Below, piece after piece: positions 1 through 8,814 of a DNA stretch of 64,000 nucleotides. The stretch lies in contig DUBB01000010.1 in assembly GCA_012960535.1 (NCBI GenBank), forward strand, positions 89,603-153,602. The letters run 5' to 3'. The stretch is from Gammaproteobacteria bacterium (GTDB lineage Bacteria; Pseudomonadota; Gammaproteobacteria; Pseudomonadales; Azotimanducaceae). Both the position numbers and the translations under genes were made by a program. Under the pieces are notes generated by a model that saw only the letters and a list, made by a program, of their open reading frames with translations, was not told where the DNA came from and did no database searches. The stretch's first letter is position 1; every line of letters starts with the position of its first letter.

Positions 1-376
1 ACAGGCCCGTTATAAACAGCCTGTTATAAAGCGCCATTAATGGCAGAACCACGGCAATTTAAAGCCCGCCAAGGCTCACCTCCAAACACCAGCAATGTCC
101 TTGAAGGGCCTATGCATTGCGCACAAGGATCCTCAACCGGCCGTACCCTAAGAATAGAATGGAAAGCGGCTCGCCCTATGACATCGCTTACAGGCGATAA
201 CAATGTAATGTACGCATGGGCCATCGAAAAAACGAGCTCAATGGCCCATATCCTGATTTTCAATTACGGCCAGCCAGAATCCAAGGGGCGCTCCGAAGTA
301 GGCGAACAACCTGACCTCATGTCGAGCCAGCAAATGATTTTGCCCCGGTTATGGCGTAATAATTCATACATTTACA
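1..376. other. Left-end stretch without a recognisable gene
   Basis: I see no gene that I can support here. Open frames exist on both strands (a plus frame from 40 that runs into the following gene, and a minus frame 24-263), but neither resembles a family I know. The plus frame overlaps the 3' end of the MFS gene on the other strand. The stretch may be intergenic or may hold the decayed end of a gene lying to the left of the window. Confidence 0.4.
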
Positions 377-1678
377 CTATCGCTGAAAGGCTCTGGCCTT
401 CAAAAAAACAAGCACAATTGCGGCCACTACAGAACCAAAGGCCATAAACGTTGCAACAAGTGAGAGCCCGTAACCCGCTGTAAATAATATGCCAGCGATG
501 ATAGGACTGGCGGCAGCGCCACCACGGCCAAGGCCTATGGAAAACCCGGTTCCACTTGCTCTCAGGTTATCTGGATAGTGATCAGCAAAAAGTGCATACA
601 AGCCAACGACACCGCCATTAATAAAAAAACCTGCAATACACGCTACTGCCGATAGCTGGTCTAACTCTGAATACCCTTTGCCAAATACATAGATCATTAT
701 GGAAGACATGACCAGCGCAACAAACATCAGGTTTCGAGTTGCAAAGCGACTGGACAGCAGGCCAAACAGAATTGAACCCGTCAGCATACCCAAATTTGCC
801 CAGACCAAGACTCCGCCCGCCGATGAGGCTGAATAGCCCATATCTACCACAATTTTTGGCGTCCATTTGAGCAGAAAATAAAGCGTCATAATATGCATAA
901 AGTAGGCTACTGTAAGCACAATCGTGGTTCGCAACATCGCAGGCTTAAACAGTTCGAGAAGGGACGTTTTAGGCTTCTCAGTAACATCAGGCAAAGCAGC
1001 AATAGGTTCTTTGCCCATTTTTTTCAAGCTGGAATTAATTCTAACCAGCGAATCGGTGCCGCGCTGAATGGTATGGTAAGCCACAGATTCAGGAACCAGA
1101 AACCAGACTAAAGGGAAAAAAGAAATCGTGGCGATTGCCCCAAATTCAAAAATGGCGCGCCAGCTGTCGTGTGCTAGCAGGCCGGAAGCGATCGTTCCAC
1201 CAATAACCACGCCGAGGGGATAACCGCCTGCCATCAGCATCACACACAGACTGCGGTGCCTACGATTTGAAAATTCAGCGACCATGGCGTTGGTGGTAGC
1301 CAACATACCGCCTATAGCGAGCCCAGTGTAAAAACGATGAACCGACAACTCGTTTACCGACTGGGCGCCACTGGCAAAATACATCCCCATTGCCATTACG
1401 GCTAAACAAAAGAGAATAATGGGCCGGCGGCCAATTTTATCGGCAACGTTTCCGAGAATAACCGAACCCACCGCCATGCCCATTAATTCCATGGAGAGTA
1501 CAACGCCTAAGACTGCACGATTGATCTCAAACTCCTGGGCAATCCCAGGTGATGCAAAGGCGATTGATAAAACATCGAATCCATCAAGAGCATTGAGCAA
1601 GATGCACATCATTACAACGATTATCTGCATCCACGCCATCGGCGAATTATCAATTAAACTACCGGGATTGTTGTTCAT
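377..1678 (-). CDS. MFS transporter, aromatic acid:H+ symporter (AAHS) type
   Basis: Inner-membrane proton-coupled carrier of 433 residues, expected to import an aromatic or related carboxylic acid. The first membrane segment carries the DGFD motif (residues 32-35) typical of the AAHS group (PcaK, MhpT, BenK). The loop between segments 2 and 3 carries the MFS signature GNVADKIGRRP (76-86). About twelve hydrophobic segments are visible with a long central loop near residue 210, and the length is normal for the family. The ATG lies at the left edge of a 334-base gap, so the gene is probably transcribed alone. The substrate cannot be read from sequence; the wealth of ring-cleavage genes in the window favours a phenylpropanoid or hydroxyaromatic acid. 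A similar carrier lies at 31658-32995. Confidence 0.85.
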   Translation of the reverse strand: MNNNPGSLIDNSPMAWMQIIVVMMCILLNALDGFDVLSIAFASPGIAQEFEINRAVLGVVLSMELMGMAVGSVILGNVADKIGRRPIILFCLAVMAMGMYFASGAQSVNELSVHRFYTGLAIGGMLATTNAMVAEFSNRRHRSLCVMLMAGGYPLGVVIGGTIASGLLAHDSWRAIFEFGAIATISFFPLVWFLVPESVAYHTIQRGTDSLVRINSSLKKMGKEPIAALPDVTEKPKTSLLELFKPAMLRTTIVLTVAYFMHIMTLYFLLKWTPKIVVDMGYSASSAGGVLVWANLGMLTGSILFGLLSSRFATRNLMFVALVMSSIMIYVFGKGYSELDQLSAVACIAGFFINGGVVGLYALFADHYPDNLRASGTGFSIGLGRGGAAASPIIAGILFTAGYGLSLVATFMAFGSVVAAIVLVFLKARAFQR

Positions 1679-2012
1679 ATTAAGATGTCATTCTCTGTCT
1701 AAGATCGGTAACAAGGCTAGCTTTCTCAGGCCGACCTAGAAACGAAGATTATCTTTCGATTCAAAGTTAAGCAATACGGCGCCTGTAATTCAGCTGATAG
1801 CGACTACCTGGGGGCGATTAAGTGATTATTGTTCAAATGCATGATTCATCGCTGCGGTCTTCAGCGACTCTCGCCTATACGCGGGCAGCTATGCAAAATC
1901 CAGAAAAGCTCTATGCAGAACCCCCACCCAGCGCCAATCGCAAGCGCGACAATAAGGGCTGCTCGTAAAAAACAGGCAGGAAAGCCAATTGGATCCTGGC
2001 GCTTCGCCCGGA
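1679..2012. other. Intergenic stretch with a strong hairpin
   Basis: No gene is supported here. It separates the start of the MFS gene from the 3' end of the broken GGDEF gene. Its only visible structure is the hairpin at 1992-2014, listed separately. Confidence 0.5.
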
Positions 2013-2014
2013 TC
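1992..2014 (-). terminator. Hairpin after the GGDEF pseudogene
   Basis: The arms GATCCTGGCG (1992-2001) and CGCCCGGATC (2005-2014) pair at nine of ten positions around a 3-base loop. It lies directly at the end of the repaired GGDEF reading frame, whose stop codon is 2013-2015. On the minus strand a run of T follows only about 20 bases further on, so this is a likely but not classical terminator. Confidence 0.45.
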
Positions 2015-3553
2015 AGGTCGTATCGACCCGGGCTTCCTCTGAAACAGCCTGCTCGACACTAATCCACTGAATACAGTTCCTGCCCGCGGATTTCGCCTGG
2101 TAAAGCCCCTTATCAGCTGTGTTAACGACCGTTCGCAGATTCAACTCCAACGAGGGCATGGCTGTGGTTAGCCCACGCTGATGGTCACCACAGGCGCTGT
2201 GGGTGAGCTGCTATGCGAAATATTAAGCAACTCCACCGCCCTTCGGCAGGATTCAGTGATTTCCATGGCACCCACTTGTGTGCAGTCTGGTAATACCAGT
2301 AAGAATTCCTCGCCACCATATCGAGCTACAAAATCCGAATCGCGGCGCAGCGCATCCCGCAGCGCTATTGTTACTTGGATCAAACACTGGTCACCGGACT
2401 GATGTCCATAGGTGTCATTGAAGTTTTTGAAATGGTCAACATCAAACAGCGCAACGGTCAGAGGGAGTGTGGGGTAGATTGCTCGGCGCCACTCGACTTC
2501 AAGGACGCGTTCCAGCTCCCGACGGTTTGGAATTCCGGTCAACGAATCCAGGCGGACTGTCTTCTGAAGGTGATCCCGGCGTGTCTTGTTGGTCAAATGC
2601 ACGCGCACTCGCGCATGGATCAACTGCGTATCAGCAGTGGTCTGGAAGTAACCGGCAGACCCACTTCGAAGAAATTCCAATTCCCGTGTCGGATCAGCAT
2701 TCTGGTCAACGACCATAATAGGAATATCCGCCGCAAGCGGTGCCTTCCGGAGCTGATTGCAGGGGGATAAAGCATCGTCGTCCTGAGTTGAAGGCAGCAG
2801 TAGAAGGTCAGGCCGAAGGCCATTTTCTACCCGCTTCAGAGCCCAGGAAATATCCGCAGCCGCCAGCGAATCACTTCGGGTTGAAGCGCATCAATGAGAT
2901 GCCAGATCGCTGTTGGATTGCCCATAACCAGGACCACGAGGCCAGGCACAAGCTCGCACACACCACTGGGTTCCCCTGCCGGTTCGCGTCCTGCCAGAAA
3001 TCATTCTATATCCCTAGGGGCGCTTAATCCGATCAGACTGCGACTGTCCGATGCAGTCATGATAGGGATCCGCCGATCAGGATCCGCTGCCTGCCACTGA
3101 CTCTGGAATGCAGTCAATTGGGCTTTCCCGTTCGAAGCGATCTGAGGCATATCAATGCCCAGTTCTGCCAGCAGGTTCGCGATAACCTCATCATTAGAAA
3201 TATCCAGCCCTTCTGCCCAAAGTGCCTCAAAAACACGAGCGCGGAATTGCTGCGCCGGCAAAACATTTTGGTTTAACAGCGCTATCAGGATCAAATTAGC
3301 TGGGCCTGAATCAGGCCGTCGTTGCGGCATGGAGATTGCGACCTCAGGCTCCCTGTGCCGCACTGTAAATACCTCCGAGGCCAGCTGCGCCATGTCCTCC
3401 ACATTAGCCAGGTTCATCTCGTTGGGAACATGCTGTATAGGTCGCCACTCGATGTCCTGACAGTCTTTGTATAGATGCAAACGCTCCTCAAGCGCATAAC
3501 AAAAAGGAAAATTAAAATCACCAAAACCTGAAAGAACATCATAGTAAGGTCAT
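2013..3553 (-). pseudogene. Broken DsbA-like / receiver / GGDEF (diguanylate cyclase) gene
   Basis: Reading the minus strand from an ATG at 3553 (AGGA upstream) gives, across several frames, one protein of about 510 residues. An N-terminal DsbA-family thioredoxin-like part (FPFCYALEERL, then a helical region around FRARVFEALWAEGLDIS) is followed by a degenerate response-regulator receiver part (WALKRVENGLRPDLLLLPS) and a GGDEF domain with DSLTGIPNRRELE and an intact active motif GGEEF. The frame is interrupted by an extra base near 3544, a TGA at 3001-3003 inside the DsbA part, frameshifts near 2925 and 2870 in the receiver part, and a missing base near 2170. After that base the GGDEF end continues in another frame (TADKGLYQAKSAGRN) to a stop at 2013-2015. 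Such a protein would make cyclic di-GMP, but the gene is almost certainly dead. An intact GGDEF core with its own ATG at 2716 remains open to 2168; expression of it is unlikely. Confidence 0.8.
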
Positions 3554-3840
3554 GTCTTTTTTCCTATTGTTAAAATCCAGCTACTGCCCATAGGGAGACC
3601 TTATTCTCGTTCAGCACCTATCATCCAGACAAATAACCATGAATATCCGAACTAGATAAACTAATATATCCAATGGCATTTTATAAAGACCGGACATGCA
3701 AATCATTTTTCATCTTCAATCGTTGACTTGACACCCATATGGAGAGCTAATGGAGCGTATCCTTGGCTGCCAAATCAGATATCTGGGCAGGACAGAAGAA
3801 AGAACCCTATTCTTGCCTTACCGCCAACAGCAGGTGATCC

Positions 3841-4788
3841 ATGAACAGCAAACAAACTGCCGCCTTCACTGAAGAACATGACATTGCCGTACCCTACATG
3901 CAGAGACTGCGCGACTATTATCTTGCTCTGGGTTACTCAAACCCCTATCGCTGGGCTCAATACGCCGATGTTCCGTTTACGCCTTTAGGTATCACCCTGG
4001 ATCAAGCCAGGGTAGCCCTGATCACAACGGCTGCTCCTTTTAAGGAAGGCGCAGGCGATCAAGGTGCTGGTGCAGTCTACAATGCTAAGGCAAAATTCTA
4101 CAAAACCTACAGCCAATCAACCTCAAACCCGGGTTTCCTTGGAATCTCACACCTGGGTTACGATAGAAAATACTCTACCGCCGCTGACCTCAATTCTTTT
4201 TTCCCGCTTAACGCCCTGACGGCGGCGGCCCAGCAGGGTCGTATCAAGGCGGTTGCAGCACGGTTCTATGGCACGCCAACCAATAGAAGCCAAGTCACCA
4301 CTATTGAACAGGATTGCGTTGATCTACTGGCCCTGCTTACAGAGGATGAGGTCGATCTAGCTATTCTTACTGCCAACTGACCTGTCTGCCACCAGACCGT
4401 GAGTCTGACAGCCAGGTATCTCGAGGCCCATGGTATCCCAACGGTTATCCTAGGCAGTGCCAAGGATATCGTTGAGCATTGCGGGGTCCCGCGATTCGTC
4501 TTCAGCGATTTTCCGCTCGGCAACTCGGCAGGCAAACCAGATGATCTTGACTCCCAGACAGCGACACTGGAACTCGCCTTCAGAATGTTAGAAACAGCGC
4601 CGGCGCCACGCACCACTATCCAGTCGCCGCAGCGCTGGTCCGCCAGTTCAGATTGGAAGCTGGACTTCCAGAATGTAGATCGCATAGCCGATGCCGAGAT
4701 AAAAAAAAGACGGGTCGAATTTGACAAGATCAAGGCAATCGGTCAGAAAGTGAGAGACCAGGCGCTGAGTAATCAAACCAAGAACTAG
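3841..4788 (+). CDS. Selenoprotein of the glycine/betaine/sarcosine/D-proline reductase B (GrdB-like) family, UGA read as selenocysteine
   Basis: The frame opens at ATG 3841 and meets an in-frame TGA at 4378-4380, then continues open in the same frame to TAG at 4788, giving 315 residues with selenocysteine at 180. The residues around it read LTAN-U-PVCHQTV, a U-x-x-C redox motif. The part after the TGA is clearly the continuation of the same fold (ARYLEAHGIPTVILGSAKDI, then VPRFVFSDFPLGN). The start matches the family: YMQRLRDYYLALGY, then NPYRWAQYADVPFTPL. Proteobacterial members of this family are single proteins not linked to glycine reductase, and their reaction is not established; a thiol/selenol redox role is inferred. 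A stem-loop right after the TGA fits a bacterial SECIS. No selA, selB, selC or selD is in the window. The alternative, a nonsense mutation, is less likely because the downstream half is well preserved and Cys or Sec is expected exactly here. Confidence 0.85.
4381..4411 (+). promoter_or_regulatory. Putative bacterial SECIS element
   Basis: Directly after the in-frame TGA (4378-4380) the RNA can fold into a lower stem of 4 pairs (4382-4385 with 4408-4411), a 7-base bulge on the 5' side, and an upper stem of 5 pairs (4393-4397 with 4403-4407). The five-base loop CGTGA has G at its second position. The loop begins 17 bases after the TGA. Small stem, G among the first two loop bases and 16-37 base spacing are the known bacterial SECIS rules. 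Confidence 0.6.
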
Positions 4789-5109
4789 CGCCGCAACGCT
4801 AGGGCTGCTTGAACCGTGTGTCAGCTATGAGAAGGGCAACACTGTAATTCGCCACGACCAGGATAATCAGCTCTTTCTGGCAATTGGGCAGGTACCGATC
4901 AGTAGCTGGTATTGCCCCCTAGGGCAATGTTCGGGTTGACCCAATCTTGCCAGGTGCTACCTGATCCACTGCAAAGAACCTATCAATTGCATAAAAGCCG
5001 CGCCACTATCAGGCCGCTCAGAATGATTTCATAAATCTGCAGGCGATGCCCTTACAGACATCTCGCTGTGCTAGAGTGCGTGCTAGAGTTTAACGATTTA
5101 TGAAGTTTA
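4789..5109. other. Intergenic stretch before the MFS gene
   Basis: No gene is seen. A short direct repeat, GCTAGAGT twice four bases apart near 5079-5098, lies just upstream of the MFS start and could belong to its promoter region. Nothing else stands out. Confidence 0.4.
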
Positions 5110-6423
5110 ATGAGCAATATTTCCACTTCAGCGTTGTTTCCACCCCGCTACAGAAACTATGCCCTTGGAGTTCTATTCCTGGGATACGTGGTTAATTTTA
5201 TTGATCGTTCGATCCTGGCAATCCTGCTGGAACCCATCAAGCATGACCTGAGCCTCTCTGATTCAGAACTCGGGCTGTTGGGAGGACTGGCATTTGCCCT
5301 GTTTTACGCAACCCTGGGCATTCCCATTGCAGCGCTTGCTGATCGCTGGTCTCGGGTAAAGGTACTTGCCATCTCGATGATAATCTGGAGTGCCATGACC
5401 GCCCTGTGTGGTATGGCATCTAACTTCATTACATTACTCATAGCAAGGATTGGTGTCGGCGTTGGCGAGGCTGGAGCCAGCCCACCCTCGCACTCACTGA
5501 TATCCGATTACTTCCCCATCGAATCGCGGGCCACCGCCTTATCTATTTACGCGCTTGGCATCCCATTTGGGTCCATGGTTGGAAACTTCGTTGGTGGCTG
5601 GGGCGCCGAAGAACTCGGCTGGCGTACGACTTTTTTCCTGGTCGGCATTCCAGGGATTCTGGTAGCGTTTTTAATCCTTGCAACGCTAAAAGAACCGCCC
5701 AGGGGACTTTCAGAAAAACGCGAAATTAAAGCAGACAGTACTGCGCCCCCGACAATGAAGGACGTATTTAAATTTCTCTGGACCAAAAAATCATTCCGCC
5801 ACATCGGCTTTGCTGCGGGCCTACATGCTTTTGTGGGTTACGGGGCAGGCACCTGGAACGCACCCTTTTTAATCAGAAGTCATGAAATGCCCATTACCGA
5901 AGTCGGTAGCTGGTTAGCTATTATCTCTGGCATCGGTGCTATCGGAACTTTTGCTGGCGGTTATCTCGGTGATAAAATCTCTGATAGAACGGGTGATCGC
6001 CGCTGGTATCTCTGGGTCTGCGGCATATCCACTCTGATCATGGTGCCTTTCCAGCTGACTGCTTACCTGTACGACGAACTGTGGGCAGTTATCCCATCAC
6101 TATTCGTGGTATCGATTCTCGGCGGCATGTATCTTGGCCCCTCTTTTGCTATGACGCAGGGGTTGGTCACACTCAGGATGCGGGCGGTAGCATCGGCCAT
6201 TTTATTGTTCATGCTGAACATTATTGGCATGGGACTGGGGCCCTATTTTGTAGGTATTGCCAGCGACCTGCTAGCACCCAATTTTGCCATTCACTCGCTA
6301 CGCTACGCCCTGTGCATGGCAGTACTGGCGAATTTATGGGCAGCGTCCCATTATTTTCTTGGCGCGCGGACGCTGCGCGAAGACCTTGGCGATACCGAAG
6401 CTTTATTGAAGCAATCAGCTTGA
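5110..6423 (+). CDS. MFS transporter, spinster/sugar-phosphate-permease type
   Basis: Inner-membrane carrier of 437 residues with about twelve hydrophobic segments. The end of segment 1 reads FIDRS (30-34), and the loop between segments 2 and 3 reads ALADRWSRVKV, followed by ARIGVGVGEAGASPPSHSLI. This combination is typical of the proteobacterial spinster-like MFS group found next to catabolic genes. Substrates of that group are mostly unknown; organic acids are common guesses. An overlapping ATG at 5100 is out of frame, so ATG 5110 is used. The gene follows the selenoprotein after 321 bases and is probably a separate unit. It resembles the carrier at 43696-45051 in its FIDR and VGxGEA motifs. 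Confidence 0.85.
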   Translation: MSNISTSALFPPRYRNYALGVLFLGYVVNFIDRSILAILLEPIKHDLSLSDSELGLLGGLAFALFYATLGIPIAALADRWSRVKVLAISMIIWSAMTALCGMASNFITLLIARIGVGVGEAGASPPSHSLISDYFPIESRATALSIYALGIPFGSMVGNFVGGWGAEELGWRTTFFLVGIPGILVAFLILATLKEPPRGLSEKREIKADSTAPPTMKDVFKFLWTKKSFRHIGFAAGLHAFVGYGAGTWNAPFLIRSHEMPITEVGSWLAIISGIGAIGTFAGGYLGDKISDRTGDRRWYLWVCGISTLIMVPFQLTAYLYDELWAVIPSLFVVSILGGMYLGPSFAMTQGLVTLRMRAVASAILLFMLNIIGMGLGPYFVGIASDLLAPNFAIHSLRYALCMAVLANLWAASHYFLGARTLREDLGDTEALLKQSA

Positions 6424-6778
6424 CCGAATGCATTCGCTGCAAACAAAACCTGGTAACCCCAAGCCATCACACCACCGACAAAGGCCATCAAGTTTATCTT
6501 CGCCCGCGCGCTGCAAGATACCGAGCTATCATCACACCTACTGAACTGAAGGCATAGGCGATGATAGGTAGATAATGTACTCGAGGTTAGATGTAAACCT
6601 TTCTCTGCGCTTTTTTATGTTCAAAAATGAGCCAAAAAAACATTTGATCTGCAAGATGGAGATCTAAATTCGCTGCTTTTTATTTCCCTGATGCATAATG
6701 GCCTAAGGTACAGGTATACTCAGGAATTGTTCTCAATCTCAAATCTAAATTGAAAAAAGCATCAATAAGGAATTAAAT
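6424..6778. other. Intergenic stretch, AT-rich towards the right
   Basis: No gene is supported. The right half is AT-rich and ends with AAGGA eight bases before the start of the zinc-ribbon gene, so it probably holds that gene's promoter. I could not assign -35 and -10 boxes with confidence. Confidence 0.4.
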
Positions 6779-7153
6779 ATGCAGTGCCCAAAATGTAAAG
6801 GGGTAATGGAAGAAGCGACTTACGGACGTAATATGACCATCGATCGATGTGTCGAATGCAGGGGAATCTGGTTTGATACGGGAGAAGCAGAAAAATTAAA
6901 AGGCAAATGGATGTCCGATTTTCTAGACTCTGGCGATGTTAAAACGGGAAAGGTTAATAACAAGATAACTGATATTAACTGCCCCCGATGTAGCGTTGAG
7001 ATGACTCATGTTAAAGATATGGAGCAACCGCATATTGGTTATGAGATCTGCGAAGAACACGGTATGTATTTTGATGCAGGCGAGTTTACCGACTACAAAT
7101 ACGAAACCATTGTCGAAAAAATACTGAAGCTCATACCAAGAAATCAGACCTAG
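6779..7153 (+). CDS. Small protein with two TFIIB-type zinc ribbons
   Basis: A cytoplasmic protein of 124 residues with two copies of the zf-TFIIB ribbon. The first has Cys3-x-x-Cys6 and Cys24-x-x-Cys27 followed by GIWFDTGE; the second has Cys68-x-x-Cys71 and Cys91-x-x-His94 followed by GMYFDAGE. In the second ribbon the last ligand is His instead of Cys. Proteins of this family bind zinc, but their cellular role is not established. A good ribosome site (AAGGA) precedes the ATG by eight bases. Base composition is more AT-rich than in most neighbours, which may hint at a different origin. It stands alone between the MFS gene and a convergent operon. Confidence 0.8.
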   Translation: MQCPKCKGVMEEATYGRNMTIDRCVECRGIWFDTGEAEKLKGKWMSDFLDSGDVKTGKVNNKITDINCPRCSVEMTHVKDMEQPHIGYEICEEHGMYFDAGEFTDYKYETIVEKILKLIPRNQT

Positions 7154-7168
7154 GCCAGCGGAACTGGA

Positions 7169-7192
7169 GGATAACCTATTTAACGGTTATCC
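7169..7192. terminator. Perfect inverted repeat between convergent genes
   Basis: GGATAACC (7169-7176) and GGTTATCC (7185-7192) form a perfect 8-pair stem with an 8-base loop, 16 bases after the stop of the zinc-ribbon gene and before the end of the convergent permease gene. There is no run of T on either side, so a terminator is likely by position only. Confidence 0.45.
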
Positions 7193-7427
7193 CCGGATTG
7201 AAAGATGGTAAGGCTAAGTTGCACTACCTAGCAGCCAATCATATCTAAACCCTCATAGCCTGGTCACTGAAGGCTCAGTAACGTTTCTTTGTGTTATGCC
7301 GACTTGAGCAGCCCATAACCATTGCTGCAATAAAAGGGAGACTACACCATCGTCGGATTTTTGTTCGCCCATGATAGCAGGGCATAATCTCGTACCAGAG
7401 ACCGTCCAGGCCAGGCCCCGCTATTTT

Positions 7428-8741
7428 TCACACTCTGGCTGAAACGCGATACGGCTCTCGCAAATAAATATAAACCATGACCAGAACACTGTAACCCAGT
7501 AATAGTAACCAGCCGGTGTTGCCAATGAAATCCCATGAAGAGTAGATGCCGTAACCGTAAATGACCACGGCGGTAAGGGGTAGGAGTCTGGTTAGCAGCA
7601 CTGGCAATCTGAACGGTGCCAGACGATAAGCTTCAGGATTGCGTTTAGCTAGATTATAAAGAGCAACCACTGGAAACAATCCAAAAATGGCACCCACTGC
7701 ATTTCCGAGAATGGCCACGTAAGTCAATGTCATACCTGTCAGGATAGGTAGCATGCCAACTGCAAAAAATACCGTGAGGAAAATATATGGGGTTCCAAAT
7801 CGATTTACGACTGCCAACCTGGCCGGTAACCAGCCATCTTCTGTGGCCATATACAGGCCGCGAGTACACCAGGCAAAGATGGCATTAAGTGAAGTCACTA
7901 GCGATATCATGATGCCACCTGCAATAAAAGCAATGTAAACACCAGGAGAAAAGATAATCTTAGCTGTTACAGCCAGATTCCTGCCTGCAAGCTGGTCAAG
8001 CGGCAGCACGCCAGTGGCCACCACCGCAATAAGAATGTAAAGCAGGCTGACAACCAGCAAAGAGATGCCCATCACCAGGGGAATCATCCTGCCAGGATTC
8101 TCCATTTCATCCCCGAACTCAGATATAAACTCGGAGCCAATCAGGCTGAGACGCAGCAAAAATGCTGCAGCGAAAAAACCACCAAAACCGTTTGGCATGA
8201 CTGTGGGCAACTGCCTATAAGGCGCATAATCCTGAACGTGTGTAAGACCAAGCGCAATGTACACAGCCAATGCTGCGAGCAGACCCAAAACCATCACGCT
8301 CTGAAATCGTGCGGCGGTTTTAATCCCAAGTAAATTAGCGATAAAGCAAAGCAGCATGATGGTTGCAGCAACCAAAGTCATATTCAGCCCAGGCACCAAT
8401 GCGTCGCCATATTCTGCGAAGCCGATCGCATAACTTGACAGTATCACCTGCCCTGCCAGCAGCAGCGCCAGATAGAAAAAAGAAATCTTGCTGCCCAGGA
8501 GATCTCGCACGTAGGTATAATTGCCACCCGTGCTGGGAATAGCCGAACCCAGGGCAGCGATACATATGGTGGGAATGGCAACAATCCCTAACGCCAGTAA
8601 AAAGGCCCAGGGGGCTCCATGGCCAGTCATGCCAATGCTGACCCCAGTTAAAACAACAACACCAGTGCCGATAATCTGGCCTAATGAAATACTCATCAGG
8701 TCCCAAAACTTCAACACCTTGCCTTCAACTGGTTGGTTCAT
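7428..8741 (-). CDS. APC-family amino acid permease
   Basis: Inner-membrane permease of 437 residues with about twelve hydrophobic segments. The N-terminus reads FWDLMSISLGQIIGTGVVVL, in which the GxxIGTG stretch of the unwound first helix of APC transporters is clear. The glycine-rich loop AIPSTGGNYTYVRDLLG is also family-typical. It is the last gene of a leftward operon with mtnA, a thioadenosine phosphorylase and a methionine gamma-lyase-like enzyme, starting 73 bases after the lyase stop. From that context it may import methionine or a related amino acid, or export a product; the substrate is not visible in the sequence. Confidence 0.8.
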   Translation of the reverse strand: MNQPVEGKVLKFWDLMSISLGQIIGTGVVVLTGVSIGMTGHGAPWAFLLALGIVAIPTICIAALGSAIPSTGGNYTYVRDLLGSKISFFYLALLLAGQVILSSYAIGFAEYGDALVPGLNMTLVAATIMLLCFIANLLGIKTAARFQSVMVLGLLAALAVYIALGLTHVQDYAPYRQLPTVMPNGFGGFFAAAFLLRLSLIGSEFISEFGDEMENPGRMIPLVMGISLLVVSLLYILIAVVATGVLPLDQLAGRNLAVTAKIIFSPGVYIAFIAGGIMISLVTSLNAIFAWCTRGLYMATEDGWLPARLAVVNRFGTPYIFLTVFFAVGMLPILTGMTLTYVAILGNAVGAIFGLFPVVALYNLAKRNPEAYRLAPFRLPVLLTRLLPLTAVVIYGYGIYSSWDFIGNTGWLLLLGYSVLVMVYIYLREPYRVSARV

Positions 8742-8814
8742 TGTAAAGCCCGCAGGGTTTCTTTTATTTCATAGCACTGAAACTGACGGCAACAGTTAGA
8801 TCAATCCAGCAATA

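Noticed and set aside
40..447. A 135-codon plus-strand frame at the left end
   Set aside because: It overlaps the 3' end of the MFS gene on the other strand and shows no family resemblance, signal or ribosome site.
3001..3003. TGA in the DsbA-like frame as a second selenocysteine codon
   Set aside because: The same gene has several frameshifts, no Cys is expected at that place (the context suggests Trp or Arg), and the coding frame is lost soon after.
4399..4788. A separate 129-residue gene starting at GTG 4399
   Set aside because: It is in phase with the upstream frame and completes the same protein family; the 18 codons before 4399 back to the TGA already fit the family.
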